Assembly (NCBI RefSeq): GCF_003387375.1
Contig: NZ_QUNG01000001.1
Span: 332,510-396,509, forward strand
Reading direction: 5' to 3'
DNA: 64,000 nucleotides
DNA from: Marinomonas pollencensis
GTDB taxonomy: Bacteria; Pseudomonadota; Gammaproteobacteria; Pseudomonadales; Marinomonadaceae
Shown here: piece after piece, positions 9,303 through 20,313 of the stretch
Layout: every line of letters begins with the position of its first letter
Numbering within the stretch: the first letter of the stretch is position 1
Notes under the pieces: model-generated
Seen by the model: the letters and a program-made list of their open reading frames with translations, nothing else
The model's database searches: none
Told to the model about the DNA's origin: nothing
Position numbers and translations under genes: made by a program

Positions 9303-11975
9303 TTATTCAGGAATTAATACTTCACGCTGGCCATTTGTTCCCATAGGACCAACTAAACCAGCGGCCTCCATTGCTTCCACTAAATTGGCTGCACGGTTAT
9401 AACCTATTTTTAAACGGCGCTGGATCGATGATATGGAAGCTTTACGCGTTTCAATAACAATTTTGACGGCATCATCATACAAGGCGTCTTTGTCTTCACT
9501 GTCTTCTCCCGACATTAGATCTTCGGGATTCGTCACAACGTCATTGATATACTCAGGCTCGCCTCGCTGTTTCCACTCTTCAACCACCGCATGAACTTCT
9601 TCGTCTGACACAAACGCGCCATGCACTCGAATCGGAGTCGGCAAACCGGCTGGTAAATACAGCATGTCACCCATGCCTAACAACTGGTCTGCTCCACCCT
9701 GATCCAAAATAGTTCGCGAGTCTATTTTCGAAGACACTTGGAACGCCATTCGCGTTGGTATATTGGCTTTGATCAGACCGGTAATCACATCCACAGAAGG
9801 CCTCTGGGTTGCCAGAATCAAATGAATGCCTGCAGCTCGAGCCTTTTGTGCAATACGAGCGATCAACTCTTCCACCTTTTTACCAACGATCATCATCATA
9901 TCTGCAAATTCGTCAACAATGATGACAATATAAGGTAAAGGTTCTAAATGCGGCACTGTGCGCGCCACACCATCTTCGGAAAACATCGCCATCTCAGGCT
10001 GCCATAACGGATCTTCGATAGGCTTACCTGCCTCAATTGCTTCTCGCACTTTTTTGTTATAACCCGCAATGTTTCGCACCCCTAACTTGGACATCAGTTT
10101 ATAACGACGCTCCATTTCATCCACCGACCAACGCAACCCATTCGCGGCGTCTTTCATATCGGTTATCACCGGAGTAAGCAAATGGGGAATGCCTTCATAA
10201 ATAGACAATTCAAGCATTTTAGGGTCGACCATGATCATGCGCACTTCGTCTGGGGTGGCTTTTAGCAACATACTCAGAATCATGGCATTCACCCCCACCG
10301 ATTTACCAGAACCTGTGGTACCGGCGACGAGCACATGGGGCATTTTGGCTAGATCAACCACAACGGGTTCACCAGAAATATCGTGACCTAAGGACAATGT
10401 CAGCGACGAGGTGGCATTGTCGTACATGTCACAATTAATCACTTCCGAGAAATAAACGGTATCGCGCACCTGATTGGGAATTTCAATACCAATCGTTGAT
10501 TTACCAGCGATCACCTCAACCACACGTACGCTCATGACACTTAATGAACGCGCCAAATCTTTCGCCAGATTCGTAATTCTGGACACTTTGACGCCAGGCG
10601 CCGGTTGAATTTCAAAACGCGTAATAACCGGACCTGGGTTAACCTCTACTACTTCCGCCTTCACTCCAAAATCTTGTAATCGCCGTTCTAGCAATTCAGA
10701 TAAAGCCAACAACTCATCTTCGGTATATCCACCTTGTTTTGGTTTTGGCTGGGTCAGCACAGACCGATCTGGCAATAAATACGTAGGCTCAGAACGCACC
10801 TCATCATCTGAGCTCCCAGCAGGGCCGCCTAAGGTGTCAAGTTGCTTGGCCTCCGACAAAGTACGAAACGCAGGCTTATGACTTGGGATAGTCTCGGCTT
10901 TTTTGGCCACTGGCGCAGGCGTCTCTGGAGCGACAGATAACAGCGGATCATACTCTTCTTCTACTGACTTCTTCGCGTCACTTTGGGGAGCGGCCGATGC
11001 TGCCGACGCAGAAGACTCAGCTTGACTTGGCACTGCCTCATCTATGTATAAAGTATCGCCAAAAGACATTTCGACGTCTTCAATCGCAATATCCTCCAAA
11101 CCAGAGAAGCTAGGGTCTTCATGGGGTGTTTCTGTGACCGCTTCTAGCTCAGTGGGTGCGGCCTTGCTGTTTTTAGACAACAATCCAAACAAAGCAAATG
11201 GCTTCTTGGCCGGTTTTTCATCTTCTTCTGGCTGCTCCGGCTCAATTACTGCTTCCTTCTCTACCACAGGATCTTGACGATTTTTACGACGTTTGCGGAC
11301 GATCGCTGGCTCTTCAGGCGCTTCTTCAGCTGGCTGCTCAGTGACGACGTCAGCTTGATCACGCTGTTGCGCTTTTTTGGCTTGCCATTTTTCTCTGATC
11401 CGCATGATAAAATCGAAGGTTTTTTCACCCAATTTGTCAATCAAAGCCAACCAATGGATTTGAGACAAGAGCGTAAAAGCTAAAATAACAAATGCCAAAC
11501 CAACCAGAGTTGCACCATCGTAACCGATAAATCGATTTAAAAGGTTACCAAGGCCATGCCCTAAAATACCACCAGCACCATACTGCAAGGACGCCGAGCC
11601 CACCGTATGGAGGTAGCAAAGTACAGACCCGAATGAAAGGTATAAAATCCCTCCCACGGTACACAATAAGGTGTTGTTTAAAGGCAACAGTTTGTGTGGA
11701 TTACGCCATAGAATAACGGCCACCCATAAAAAGAGAGGCGGCAATGAATAAAACAATGAACCAAAGAAGCCAGAGAACAAATCAGCTATAACGGCACCAA
11801 TAGGCCCCATCGAATTATGAATCGAACCATCACGACCAGAATAAAACCAACCTGGGTCATCAGGACTATAAGAATAGATCGCCAAAGCAAAGAAAAACAA
11901 AAAAAGCAGAGCTGCAATAAACGCGGCCTGTTTGGCAAACATATCCCATATTGGTGATCGTCCAGACTCACTCAT
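9303..11975 (-). CDS. ftsK: DNA translocase FtsK
   Basis: About 890 residues. The N-terminal 190 residues contain four or five membrane helices that tether FtsK to the septum. A Pro/Glu/Ala-rich linker follows (about 190-400), much shorter than in E. coli. The motor has Walker [13 protein letters not shown] and Walker [13 protein letters not shown]. The C-terminal gamma winged helix ([20 protein letters not shown]) reads KOPS and activates XerCD at dif. An ATG at 11975 has GGAAGAA just before it. A TTG at 11987 is the alternative start, adding four residues. lolA follows 38 bp downstream. Confidence 0.96.
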   Translation of the reverse strand: MSESGRSPIWDMFAKQAAFIAALLFLFFFALAIYSYSPDDPGWFYSGRDGSIHNSMGPIGAVIADLFSGFFGSLFYSLPPLFLWVAVILWRNPHKLLPLNNTLLCTVGGILYLSFGSVLCYLHTVGSASLQYGAGGILGHGLGNLLNRFIGYDGATLVGLAFVILAFTLLSQIHWLALIDKLGEKTFDFIMRIREKWQAKKAQQRDQADVVTEQPAEEAPEEPAIVRKRRKNRQDPVVEKEAVIEPEQPEEDEKPAKKPFALFGLLSKNSKAAPTELEAVTETPHEDPSFSGLEDIAIEDVEMSFGDTLYIDEAVPSQAESSASAASAAPQSDAKKSVEEEYDPLLSVAPETPAPVAKKAETIPSHKPAFRTLSEAKQLDTLGGPAGSSDDEVRSEPTYLLPDRSVLTQPKPKQGGYTEDELLALSELLERRLQDFGVKAEVVEVNPGPVITRFEIQPAPGVKVSRITNLAKDLARSLSVMSVRVVEVIAGKSTIGIEIPNQVRDTVYFSEVINCDMYDNATSSLTLSLGHDISGEPVVVDLAKMPHVLVAGTTGSGKSVGVNAMILSMLLKATPDEVRMIMVDPKMLELSIYEGIPHLLTPVITDMKDAANGLRWSVDEMERRYKLMSKLGVRNIAGYNKKVREAIEAGKPIEDPLWQPEMAMFSEDGVARTVPHLEPLPYIVIIVDEFADMMMIVGKKVEELIARIAQKARAAGIHLILATQRPSVDVITGLIKANIPTRMAFQVSSKIDSRTILDQGGADQLLGMGDMLYLPAGLPTPIRVHGAFVSDEEVHAVVEEWKQRGEPEYINDVVTNPEDLMSGEDSEDKDALYDDAVKIVIETRKASISSIQRRLKIGYNRAANLVEAMEAAGLVGPMGTNGQREVLIPE

Positions 11976-12477
11976 TTCTTCCGCCAAAACACGTCCATCC
12001 TATTCATACTAAAGCTAACAGCAACACACCCAAAATTGAGCGACAAGTACGCATAGCTTACCACAAAAACCCCTAGCCTAAATATTGCCTCGACGCTTTT
12101 ACACAGATAATAAGCTTTGCCCAGACAGAACTGACACCAACAGAAAAAATTCAACCAAATCAGCCCCATAAACCTAAGACAACCATCTGGCTGAGCGCAA
12201 CTTTCGCACAAATGCATAATACGAATAACCATTAACGGATCATACACAACTGGCAGGCAATGGGTCAGTCATTCATTTTTGCCTTCCGCAAGAGAGAGCC
12301 TCTAAGCCATTGCGACAGATAAAAACATCCTGACCGACTGTGCGACCTCAGCATAACAACCAGCACTGACTGTTTAGTAAAAGAATCAGAGCAATGATGG
12401 TTTTATTGTCATTTTAATTCACGCTAAAATGCGCCCTACCCTATCGCCACTTTTTCCTTCTTAAGGCTCATATTTCC
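11976..12477. other. Intergenic region between divergent ftsK and aat
   Basis: About 500 bp with no supportable gene. Short leftward frames here lack a plausible ribosome binding site and resemble nothing. In Pseudomonas-type gene order trxB would lie here, but no trace of thioredoxin reductase (for example its CATC motif) is visible in the translations I checked. It should hold the ftsK and aat promoters. I could not single out convincing -35/-10 pairs. Confidence 0.6.
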
Positions 12478-13200
12478 ATGCCAGAACAAGACAACACTGA
12501 CAAAGAGCTCATTTTATTGACCGAACGCATCGATGAGACCCCTGACCCAAGCAAAGCATTGGATGACCCAGAAGGCCTATCTGCAGTTGGCGGCGACCTG
12601 TCTCCAGAACGTCTTATTCACCTTTATAGCAAAGGATTTTTCCCTTGGTATAGCGACCCAGACCCTATCTTATGGTGGCACCCAAAAGAACGATGCGTTT
12701 TACAACCTCAACATTTTCACGAATCTCGCTCACTGCGAAAAGCGAGCAAAAAAGAAAACTGGTCATTTACCCTCAATCAAGAATTTCAATCGGTTATGAG
12801 CCATTGCGCCGCCTTACGCGAAAAAGAAGGAACTTGGATTTCTGATGACATCAAGCAGGCTTACCAAAGCTTGCACGCTCTAGGATATGCACACTCCATT
12901 GAAGCAAGAATTGACGGTGAACTTGTCGGCGGCTTTTATGGGGTTGCCATGGGCAAGGTGTTTTTTGGCGAATCCATGTTTTCGTTGTGCCCTAATGCCT
13001 CAAAACTGGCATTGAACCAGTTTTGTAAATTCGCTCAAGAGTATGAGATAGAGCTGATTGACTGCCAAGTTGAATCCGATCATTTATTGTCACTAGGTGC
13101 GCAATTAATGCCGAGAGACGACTTTTCTGCCGCTCTTGCTCGGCTCATCACAACCCCTAATAAAAACCAATTTCTCACCAATTTAGAGGCATTCGGCTAA
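12478..13200 (+). CDS. aat: Leucyl/phenylalanyl-tRNA-protein transferase
   Basis: A 240-residue transferase that adds Leu or Phe from aminoacyl-tRNA to proteins with N-terminal Lys or Arg, creating N-degrons for ClpS/ClpAP. Diagnostic segments are GLSAVGGDLSPERLIHLYSKG, FPWYSDPDPILWWHPKERCV and GGFYGVAMGKVFFGESMFS. It lies close to its pathway partners clpA and clpS. The arginyl/leucyl transferase gene that follows aat in Pseudomonas is not present in the 236 bp before infA. Confidence 0.95.
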   Translation: MPEQDNTDKELILLTERIDETPDPSKALDDPEGLSAVGGDLSPERLIHLYSKGFFPWYSDPDPILWWHPKERCVLQPQHFHESRSLRKASKKENWSFTLNQEFQSVMSHCAALREKEGTWISDDIKQAYQSLHALGYAHSIEARIDGELVGGFYGVAMGKVFFGESMFSLCPNASKLALNQFCKFAQEYEIELIDCQVESDHLLSLGAQLMPRDDFSAALARLITTPNKNQFLTNLEAFG

Positions 13201-13436
13201 AAAAAGGACGATTGTTTAAAATAAGCGCAACGCATTGCCCTTCTGGGTTTGCCTTACGTCGTCTTTTTAGGCAAAATATGCCTCGATCAAAATTCAGACG
13301 TCGCTAAACAACGCAAGTCCATTTTTTAGCGATCAATCGGCCGAAGTAGAGACCACTCCTCTCCTTGTCTGCAGACCGTCAAATAGGCATGGTCGGCGTC
13401 TACTAATTTAAAAGTTAACACCATAGGACACATATT

Positions 13437-13655
13437 GTGGCAAAAGAAGACAGCTTAGAAATGGAAGGCACTATCATTGATACGTTGCCAAACACCATGT
13501 TCCGTGTCGAACTAGAAAACGGACACGTTGTAACCGCACACATCTCTGGAAAAATGCGCAAAAACTACATCCGCATCTTGACTGGCGATAAAGTGAAAGT
13601 AGAACTAACACCTTACGACCTAAGTAAAGGCCGTATCGTTTACCGTTCTCGCTAA
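13437..13655 (+). CDS. infA: Translation initiation factor IF-1
   Basis: A 72-residue OB-fold protein that binds the 30S A site with IF-2 and IF-3. The sequence [20 protein letters not shown] and [18 protein letters not shown] is essentially that of IF-1 in all gammaproteobacteria, at the exact family length. It uses a GTG start at 13437, preceded by AGGACA. It ends in front of a strong terminator. Confidence 0.98.
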   Translation: MAKEDSLEMEGTIIDTLPNTMFRVELENGHVVTAHISGKMRKNYIRILTGDKVKVELTPYDLSKGRIVYRSR

Positions 13656-13691
13656 GTTATTCGCCCTTCTTTGAGGGCTGAGTACCAGCAT

Positions 13692-13721
13692 AAAAAAACC
13701 GGACACTTGTCCGGTTTTTTT
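13692..13721. terminator. Terminator between convergent infA and clpA
   Basis: A 13-bp stem (AAAAAACCGGACA / TGTCCGGTTTTTT) with a two-base hinge has A and T tracts that allow termination in both directions. Confidence 0.92.
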
Positions 13722-13784
13722 ATATCTATGCAAAAGTCAAAAATGAAGTTTCATTTTAATACGGGCAAACACACTGCCGCCAAA

Positions 13785-16043
13785 TTAATGGACGACAGCT
13801 TCTTTTACCACATCAAATTTCAATTCATCTAATTTTTCATCCAGCGTCACTTTTACATGACCACCTTCGTTTAAATCACCAAACAGAATTTGGTCTGCTA
13901 ATGGCTTCTTCAAATGCTCCTGTATTACCCGCGCCATTGGGCGAGCCCCCATTTGACGATCATAGCCTTTATTCGCTAACCAGCCTCTCGCTGTATCAGA
14001 CACTTCTAACAAGACCCCTTTTGGATCTAACTGAGCCTGCAACTCCACCAAAAACTTGTCCACCACATTAAAGATAATGCGCTCATCAAGTTGCTGGAAC
14101 TGAATCACTGCATCCAGTCGGTTCCTAAATTCTGGAGTGAAAGTGCGATTAATCACTTCCATACCATCGGTTGAATTGTCTTGACTAGAAAAACCAATCG
14201 AACGACGAGCCAACTCTTCTGCTCCGGCATTAGACGTCATAATCAGAATCACATTGCGAAAATCCGCTTTGCGACCATTATTGTCCGTCAAGGTACCATG
14301 ATCCATTACCTGCAGAAGCAAATTAAAGACTTCTGGATGGGCCTTCTCAATTTCGTCCAATAACACCACACTGTGTGGATTTTTGGTTACCGCTTCCGTT
14401 AACAAGCCACCTTGATCGAAACCAACATAACCCGGTGGTGCACCAATCAGACGCGATACGGCATGACGCTCCATATACTCAGACATATCAAAACGAATCA
14501 ATTCCAAGCCCAGCTGTTTAGCAAGCTGCTTAGTCACTTCCGTTTTACCAACCCCTGTTGGCCCAGCCATCAAGAAAGAACCTATCGGCTTCTGCTCTGC
14601 TTTTAACCCAGCTCTTGATAATTTAATAGCAGATGACAAAGAATCAATCGCTTTATCTTGCCCGAACACCACCATTTTAAGGTTGCGCTCTAGATTTGAC
14701 AGCACCTGACGATCATCGGAATTCACTGCTCTCACTGGAACCCGAGCAATCTTAGAGACTATGTCTTCAATGTCCGCAACTGTGATCACCTCTTTACGCT
14801 GATCTTCTGGCTGCAAACGCTGGAATGCCCCAGCCTCATCCACCACATCAATGGCTTTATCAGGCATATGACGATCGGTCACATAACGTTGCGCTAACTC
14901 AGCGGCCGCCAATAACGCCGGCTCTTCGTATTTAATCTTATGATGCTCTTCAAAAGCACCAATAATGCCTTTTAAGATCTGATAAGTATCATCAACACTT
15001 GGTTCGTTAACATCGATTTTTTGGAAACGACGGGCCAAGGCATGGTCTTTTTCAAACACACCACGAAATTCTTGAAAAGTAGTCGAGCCGATACAACGCA
15101 ACCCACCAGAACTCAGCACAGGCTTGAGCAAATTAGAAGCATCCATCACCCCACCTGAAGCCGCGCCGGCGCCAATAATGGTGTGAATTTCATCAATAAA
15201 CAAAATCGCATTCGGTTGCTTTTTAATCTCACCCAACAAGTGCTTTAAGCGTTTTTCAAAATCACCACGGTATTTAGTACCGGCTAATAAAGCACCTAAA
15301 TCAAGAGAGTAAACTACCCCATCAGCAATCACATCGGGCACTTGACCATCAACAATGCGTTTAGCCAAGCCTTCAGCAATGGCGGTTTTACCTACGCCAG
15401 ATTCACCGACTAACAATGGGTTGTTTTTGCGACGACGAGACAGCGTTTGAATAACACGCTCTACCTCGTATTCACGACCTATCAGCTTATCAATTTTGCC
15501 CGCTTTAGCTTCTTCGTTAAGGTTGGTTGCGTACTTTTGTAGTGGTGCAGCTGAACTGTCTTCAGCTTCCTCTTCTTCTTGATCAGCACCTTGGGAAGAA
15601 GCATCCCCCAGCTTTGAAATGCCATGAGCAACATAATTGACCACATCAATACGAGCAACACCGTGACGTTTTAATAAATAAACGGCCTGGCTTTCTTGCT
15701 CACTAAAAATGGCAACCAACACATTGGCACCCGTTACTTCACGTTTACCTGATGATTGCACATGAAAGACAGCACGCTGCAACACGCGCTGAAAGCCCAA
15801 CGTTGGCTGAACCTCACGTTCAGTATCATCTTCAGGGATCAGTGGTGTCGTACTGTTGACGAACTCTTCGAGCTCTTTACTCAATGTATCAAGGCTGACA
15901 CCACAAGCCGTCAAGACACTTGATGCTGCACCATTGTCAAGCAATGCCAACAACAAGTGTTCAACTGTCATAAATTCATGGCGTTTGTCACGCGCCGCTT
16001 TAAAGGCATTGTTCAGGGTTTGTTCAAGTTCTTTATCTAACAT
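13785..16043 (-). CDS. clpA: ClpA, ATPase of the ClpAP protease
   Basis: A 752-residue Hsp100 unfoldase with two AAA+ modules. The N-domain (about 1-145, [15 protein letters not shown] repeats) is the ClpS docking site. Walker A motifs are [13 protein letters not shown] (module 1) and [13 protein letters not shown] (module 2). The SIGFSSQD loop in module 2 carries the IGF tripeptide that plugs into ClpP. ClpAP degrades N-degron and SsrA-tagged proteins. clpS is 20 bp upstream in the same operon. An acidic Glu-rich insert (residues about 150-165) links the N-domain to module 1. Confidence 0.97.
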   Translation of the reverse strand: MLDKELEQTLNNAFKAARDKRHEFMTVEHLLLALLDNGAASSVLTACGVSLDTLSKELEEFVNSTTPLIPEDDTEREVQPTLGFQRVLQRAVFHVQSSGKREVTGANVLVAIFSEQESQAVYLLKRHGVARIDVVNYVAHGISKLGDASSQGADQEEEEAEDSSAAPLQKYATNLNEEAKAGKIDKLIGREYEVERVIQTLSRRRKNNPLLVGESGVGKTAIAEGLAKRIVDGQVPDVIADGVVYSLDLGALLAGTKYRGDFEKRLKHLLGEIKKQPNAILFIDEIHTIIGAGAASGGVMDASNLLKPVLSSGGLRCIGSTTFQEFRGVFEKDHALARRFQKIDVNEPSVDDTYQILKGIIGAFEEHHKIKYEEPALLAAAELAQRYVTDRHMPDKAIDVVDEAGAFQRLQPEDQRKEVITVADIEDIVSKIARVPVRAVNSDDRQVLSNLERNLKMVVFGQDKAIDSLSSAIKLSRAGLKAEQKPIGSFLMAGPTGVGKTEVTKQLAKQLGLELIRFDMSEYMERHAVSRLIGAPPGYVGFDQGGLLTEAVTKNPHSVVLLDEIEKAHPEVFNLLLQVMDHGTLTDNNGRKADFRNVILIMTSNAGAEELARRSIGFSSQDNSTDGMEVINRTFTPEFRNRLDAVIQFQQLDERIIFNVVDKFLVELQAQLDPKGVLLEVSDTARGWLANKGYDRQMGARPMARVIQEHLKKPLADQILFGDLNEGGHVKVTLDEKLDELKFDVVKEAVVH

Positions 16044-16063
16044 TGCTATTCCCTCACTCTGAA

Positions 16064-16411
16064 TCAGTCGACTTTCTCTAAGTCACACATTAAGGGGTGC
16101 TCATTCTGTTCTACGAACTGTTGTACCATTGCTACTTTCGTTTCGGCAATATCAAAAGGGTATATACCACAAACGCCTTTCCCTTTTTGATGCACTTCGA
16201 GCATTACCTGATTGGCCTTCTCTCCATCCATTGAAAAAAAACGTTGAAGAACAAATACGACAAAATCCATTGGCGTAAAATCATCATTAAATAACACCAC
16301 CTGATACATGGATGGCGGCTTTAACTCTGTTTCTTCAGGAGCAAGGGCGATATTAGAATTCCCCGCTTCATCTTCTTCTGATATTAGTCTAATTTGTTGA
16401 TTTACAATCAT
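16064..16411 (-). CDS. clpS: ClpS, N-degron adaptor
   Basis: A 115-residue adaptor that binds N-terminal Leu, Phe, Tyr or Trp and delivers the protein to ClpA. The core [20 protein letters not shown] contains the Asn-Asp-Asp that grips the alpha-amino group, and [20 protein letters not shown] completes the pocket. The N-terminal 30 residues form the usual flexible acidic extension. It is the first gene of clpS-clpA and divergent from cspD. Confidence 0.96.
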   Translation of the reverse strand: MIVNQQIRLISEEDEAGNSNIALAPEETELKPPSMYQVVLFNDDFTPMDFVVFVLQRFFSMDGEKANQVMLEVHQKGKGVCGIYPFDIAETKVAMVQQFVEQNEHPLMCDLEKVD

Positions 16412-16736
16412 CCTATGCCTCTGAGGCTACACTTTTCCACAAAATTCACCAAATTTGGTTCATTTAAGTTAAAAAATACACATATCACCACTTAAATTTT
16501 ACAAATAACAAAACGACTTCTACGCTCAATAATAGTGGATCAAATACGCAATCAATGTTGATAGATTAGATTCTAACACTGAATGCTTGAGAACACTTTG
16601 AACCTATTTAGCAACCTCGTTCATATAGATGTTTTAACTACGTTGCAACAAAACTCAAAGCTCAGTCAAGGCTTATGAGGCAAGGCAACTATTTATTAAT
16701 TATTAACGACACTTGAGAGTGGATAAGGAGTGACTC
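16412..16736. other. Divergent promoter region between clpS and cspD
   Basis: 325 bp without a gene. It is AT-rich, and the cspD side probably carries a long 5' untranslated leader, as is common for cold-shock genes. I found no convincing inverted repeat or riboswitch. Confidence 0.5.
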
Positions 16737-16997
16737 ATGCATAGTGGATCAGTGAAGTGGTTCAATAACGCAAAAGGCTATGGCTTTATCGTTAGTGAAG
16801 AGTTCGATGAAGATTTATTCATTCATTACTCTGCGATTAACGTAGAAGGCTACAAAACATTGAAAGCGGGACAATCCGTCACCTTTCAAGTTGAGCCGGG
16901 TAAACGTGGTCTACACGCCATCGATATTACCCCTGTGGCACCACCAGACAGCAACATAGAAAGCAAAGATTCTACAGTGTCAGCGCAACACGCTTAG
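16737..16997 (+). CDS. cspD: Cold-shock-domain protein CspD
   Basis: An 86-residue protein with a cold-shock domain in its first 68 residues: the RNP1-type GSVKWFNNAKGYGFI and the RNP2-type DLFIHYSAI nucleic-acid binding strands. The C-terminal tail is Ser/Asp-rich. E. coli CspD is a stationary-phase inhibitor of replication that binds ssDNA. Position next to clpSA is the classic cspD location. A GGATAAGGAG site precedes the ATG. Confidence 0.92.
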   Translation: MHSGSVKWFNNAKGYGFIVSEEFDEDLFIHYSAINVEGYKTLKAGQSVTFQVEPGKRGLHAIDITPVAPPDSNIESKDSTVSAQHA

Positions 16998-17127
16998 CTT
17001 GTACTGAAGCATCGCTATCAGCCACTGATTTTGCTATCTTACACCTCTATTGAGTAGTAAGGGCTTTCTCTCGCCTATCGATTCAGTGCTTAACAATGTG
17101 ATTTTCATTATTTAGATTTAGCGATTC

Positions 17128-17838
17128 ATGCCCTCAAATTTGATTTTATTTAACAAACCATTTCGAGTATTAAGCCAATTCTCCACCGATGACGACAAAA
17201 GCACGCTGGCAGATTTTATTGATCTACCTGACTTTTATGCCGCCGGCCGACTGGACTACGACTCTGAAGGACTGATGCTACTGACCAATCAGGGAGCCAT
17301 TCAACACATTGTCGCTTCACCAGACTTTAAGTGGCCAAAAACCTACTGGGTACAGGTCGAGGGCGAAATCACCGACAGCGCACTGCAGCAATTAAAGCAA
17401 GGCGTCAGTTTAAAGGACGGTTTAACCAAACCAGCTCAAGCTGCCATCATAGCAACGCCAGATGTTTGGCCAAGAACACCCCCTGTACGTCATCGTGAAG
17501 CCATTCCCACCAGCTGGATTAGCCTACAAATTAGAGAAGGAAAAAATCGCCAAGTGCGCCGCATGACAGCAGCAGTTGGCTTTCCAACCTTACGCTTAAT
17601 CCGTTATGCCATCGGGCCTTACACACTGGACAACATGCCGTCAGGCCAATGGGTTCATGTCGAACCAAGCAAAGAATTACTGACTGAGGTATCACGCTTT
17701 GAACAACAAAGAAAGAGGAAGACTACCACACCTGACCGTCGCCGCTTTGGTCAAAAAAGATCAACAGTATCTCATGGTGAAGGAGTGGCAAGACGGCACT
17801 CTCGTTCTCAATCAACCAGCCGGTCACGTGGAAAATAA
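17128..17838 (+). CDS. rluE: 23S rRNA pseudouridine2457 synthase
   Basis: A 236-residue RsuA/RluE-family pseudouridine synthase that isomerises U2457 in 23S rRNA. The catalytic motif AAGRLDYDSEGLMLLTNQG carries the nucleophilic Asp. The family box EGKNRQVRRMTAAVGFPTLR lies at about residues 134-153. The core ends near residue 190. The remaining 46 residues are a Lys/Arg/Ser-rich tail whose last 140 bp double as the start of nudJ in another frame. That tail is probably an overprinted extension gained by loss of an earlier stop codon. Confidence 0.92.
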   Translation: MPSNLILFNKPFRVLSQFSTDDDKSTLADFIDLPDFYAAGRLDYDSEGLMLLTNQGAIQHIVASPDFKWPKTYWVQVEGEITDSALQQLKQGVSLKDGLTKPAQAAIIATPDVWPRTPPVRHREAIPTSWISLQIREGKNRQVRRMTAAVGFPTLRLIRYAIGPYTLDNMPSGQWVHVEPSKELLTEVSRFEQQRKRKTTTPDRRRFGQKRSTVSHGEGVARRHSRSQSTSRSRGK

Positions 17839-18166
17839 CGAAAGTATTCTTGAGGCAGTCATCCGTGAAACAAAAGAAGAAGCCGGCTGGCTAGTTACGC
17901 CTATTGGACTGCTCGGCATCTACGCCCTTACCCCCTTTGTAGGCGCTGACACCTACCATAGAATCTGCGTACTCTGTGAGCCTGTGGCACCCACGAACAC
18001 AGCCTTAGACCCAGATATCGTGTCTTCTCATTGGCTCACCTTTGAAGAAATCATGGCGCAGCCTCATCGCAGCCCGTTAATTAAAACCTGCCTTGAAGAT
18101 TCATTAAATAACCCCATTATCTCCTTATCTTTGCTATCAAATCAGCATTTGTCCGCTGTGCCCTGA
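17699..18166 (+). CDS. nudJ: NUDIX phosphatase NudJ
   Basis: A 155-residue NUDIX hydrolase similar to NudJ, which removes phosphate from thiamine pyrophosphate derivatives and nucleoside diphosphates. The Nudix box GHVENNESILEAVIRETKEEAG is intact, with the REXXEE glutamates. The family start HLTVAALVKKDQQYLMVKE requires the frame to open at or near the TTG at 17699, for which GAGGTATC serves as ribosome binding site. This start overlaps rluE by 140 bp. No later start retains the first strand. The order rluE-nudJ-mnmA-hflD matches E. coli. Confidence 0.88.
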   Translation: MNNKERGRLPHLTVAALVKKDQQYLMVKEWQDGTLVLNQPAGHVENNESILEAVIRETKEEAGWLVTPIGLLGIYALTPFVGADTYHRICVLCEPVAPTNTALDPDIVSSHWLTFEEIMAQPHRSPLIKTCLEDSLNNPIISLSLLSNQHLSAVP

Positions 18167-18241
18167 TAAGAAAAATACAGTACAATAGCGCCATCCTTTT
18201 CATTGAGGCTACGCCTCTTCACAATAGAGTAAAAATAGGTC

Positions 18242-19369
18242 ATGACAGAACAACTAACTCCCTTAGACTCATCCGCTAACCACGATAAAAAAGTCATCGT
18301 AGGTATGTCTGGCGGTGTAGATTCCTCCGTATCAGCGCTTATTCTGATGCAACAGGGGTACCAAGTTGAAGGCCTGTTCATGAAAAACTGGGATGAAGAT
18401 GATGGTACCGAGTATTGCACGGCAAAGGACGACCTGGCTGACGCTCAAGCCGTCTCTGACAAACTCGGCATTAAGCTCCATACCGCCAACTTCGCAGCCG
18501 AATATTGGGACAATGTATTCGAACACTTTCTAGCGGAATACAAAGCGGGTCGAACGCCGAACCCAGACATCTTATGCAACAAAGAAATCAAGTTTAAAGC
18601 TTTCCTTGAATACGCCTTAGAACTGGGTGCAGATTACATTGCTACTGGACATTATGTACGTCGTGGCGAACGCGATGGCGAGCCGGCACTCTTAAAAGGC
18701 CTAGACGCTAACAAGGACCAAAGTTACTTCCTGCATGCGGTAGGTAAAGACGAAATTGCCAAAACATTATTCCCTGTTGGGGAATTAGAAAAACCAGAGG
18801 TTCGTCGTCTGGCGGAAGAGTTTGGTTTAATCACCCACAATAAAAAAGACAGTACTGGCATCTGCTTTATTGGTGAGCGACGTTTTAAAGATTTCTTAGA
18901 ACAATATTTACCGGCTCAACCAGGCGACATAGAAACCCTAAGTGGTGACAAAATTGGCCGTCACTTTGGCCTTATGTACCACACAATTGGTCAACGCCAA
19001 GGTTTAGGCATTGGTGGCTTATCCAACTACCCTGACGAGCCCTGGTACGTGGTTGAGAAAGACCTAGACAGAAATGTTTTGCTCGTCACTCAAGGTGGGC
19101 AACACGAGTCTCTGTTTAAAACCCATTTAATCGCGGACAATTTTGACTGGGTCGCTCGCAGCAAGCCAAACTTCCCGCTTACCTGTAAAGCAAAATGCCG
19201 CTATCGCCAAGCGGACCAAGATTGCACCATTAGCGAGCTAGCAGACGGGCGTGTTGAAGTTGCCTTTGTCGAACCACAACGCGCCATCACACCTGGGCAA
19301 TCCGTCGTTTTTTATGTCGACGATTTATGCCTAGGTGGTGGCATCATCAATGTCGCGTTTAACAAATAA
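18242..19369 (+). CDS. mnmA: tRNA-specific 2-thiouridylase MnmA
   Basis: A 375-residue enzyme that adenylates C2 of U34 in Lys/Glu/Gln tRNAs and inserts sulfur from TusE. The PP-loop is [15 protein letters not shown]. The catalytic cysteines are in [12 protein letters not shown] and [15 protein letters not shown]. The C-terminal beta-barrel contains [15 protein letters not shown]. An N-terminal extension of about 16 residues ([17 protein letters not shown]) precedes the core. The sulfur donors tusDCBE lie 14 kb upstream. Confidence 0.97.
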   Translation: MTEQLTPLDSSANHDKKVIVGMSGGVDSSVSALILMQQGYQVEGLFMKNWDEDDGTEYCTAKDDLADAQAVSDKLGIKLHTANFAAEYWDNVFEHFLAEYKAGRTPNPDILCNKEIKFKAFLEYALELGADYIATGHYVRRGERDGEPALLKGLDANKDQSYFLHAVGKDEIAKTLFPVGELEKPEVRRLAEEFGLITHNKKDSTGICFIGERRFKDFLEQYLPAQPGDIETLSGDKIGRHFGLMYHTIGQRQGLGIGGLSNYPDEPWYVVEKDLDRNVLLVTQGGQHESLFKTHLIADNFDWVARSKPNFPLTCKAKCRYRQADQDCTISELADGRVEVAFVEPQRAITPGQSVVFYVDDLCLGGGIINVAFNK

Positions 19370-19401
19370 ACCCTGCCAATTAATGTGAGAGATTGTTTAT
19401 T

Positions 19402-20031
19402 GTGAGTCAACGAGAAAAAGAGCAAACCATTGCCTTATCCGCTATTTTCCAAGCGGCTGAACTTGTTGCTACCCTAGCAAAAACAGGTCAGCTCGATAAC
19501 GATGGTTTAAAGCCTTTGATTAACAGCATATTGCTCGTCAATGCCCAAACAACCGAGGGTATTTATGGCGGCCAGTGGGATTGCCAGAGCAATCTCGCAG
19601 TTGGGCGAAGAATCACTCGCCAAGCCCTTGGCAAGGAGCGCAGCAGTGTCAATCCAGACACCTTACGCTATGCGTTAAGCCTGATACATTTAGAGAGCAA
19701 GTTACAAAAATCCCCTGACACCTTGTCCGCTTTAGGCCAAGGCATCAATCAGCTTGACCGCCAAAAGTCCCATTACGAAGACATTCTGCATGAAAATATG
19801 CTGGCGGCCATCTCTGGCATTTACCAAGATACACTGAGCAAATTGCCCTTTCGCATTCAGGTTCATGGGGATAGCCGTTACTTGCAGCAACCAGCTATTG
19901 CCAACCAAGTACGGGCGACACTGTTGGCCGGCGTTCGCGCCGCGATGCTTTGGCGACAACTTGGCGGCAAACGTTGGCATTTAATTTTCAAACGAAAATC
20001 TCTGCTAAACGCATTAGAAGCACGAATCTAA
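19402..20031 (+). CDS. hflD: High-frequency lysogenization protein HflD homolog
   Basis: A 209-residue, mostly helical, peripheral membrane protein. In E. coli, HflD sequesters phage lambda CII, but its housekeeping role is unclear. The N-terminus QTIALSAIFQAAELVATLAKTG and C-terminal RAAMLWRQLGGKRWHLIFKRK are hallmarks of the family. I place the start at a GTG (19402), with GAGAG ten bases upstream. The longer TTG start at 19393 is badly spaced. mnmA-hflD is a conserved pair. Confidence 0.9.
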   Translation: MSQREKEQTIALSAIFQAAELVATLAKTGQLDNDGLKPLINSILLVNAQTTEGIYGGQWDCQSNLAVGRRITRQALGKERSSVNPDTLRYALSLIHLESKLQKSPDTLSALGQGINQLDRQKSHYEDILHENMLAAISGIYQDTLSKLPFRIQVHGDSRYLQQPAIANQVRATLLAGVRAAMLWRQLGGKRWHLIFKRKSLLNALEARI

Positions 20032-20037
20032 AACAGC

Positions 20038-20064
20038 AAAAAGGCCGACAACGGCCTTTTTTTT
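20038..20064 (+). terminator. Intrinsic terminator after hflD
   Basis: An AAAAAGGCCG / CGGCC stem with an ACAA loop is followed by eight T residues, starting seven bases after the hflD stop. Confidence 0.93.
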
Positions 20065-20183
20065 GCGCTATTTTTTTACTCTGTTTGCGAGCCACGCAGC
20101 AAAATAAAAATTTATCCGTTACAACACCTTGATTAAATGAGAATAACTCACATCTATTATGAGTATATTTTTATCCAATATCT

Positions 20184-20204
20184 CTACCCTATATTTTTAG
20201 GTAG
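20184..20204. promoter_or_regulatory. Inverted repeat in the icd promoter region
   Basis: CTACC and GGTAG arms flank an AT-rich centre, about 110 bp upstream of icd. A TTGGCCAA palindrome follows directly. The position suits an operator or promoter for icd, but I recognise no specific factor. Confidence 0.35.
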
Positions 20205-20313
20205 TATATTGGCCAAAATAATCATTAGTACACAGATGAAATTTGAGAAGGAAGACCAGAAGTCACCATCTTCTTTTAATTTGCCACATAGCCTTAAATG
20301 TTAGGGGAATTAC

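Noticed and set aside
13326-13433. A 35-codon leftward frame in the aat-infA gap (begins [12 protein letters not shown]).
   Set aside because: No ribosome binding site or family likeness, and it overlaps the infA translation start region. I first wondered about a relic of the arginyl transferase, but no similarity is visible.
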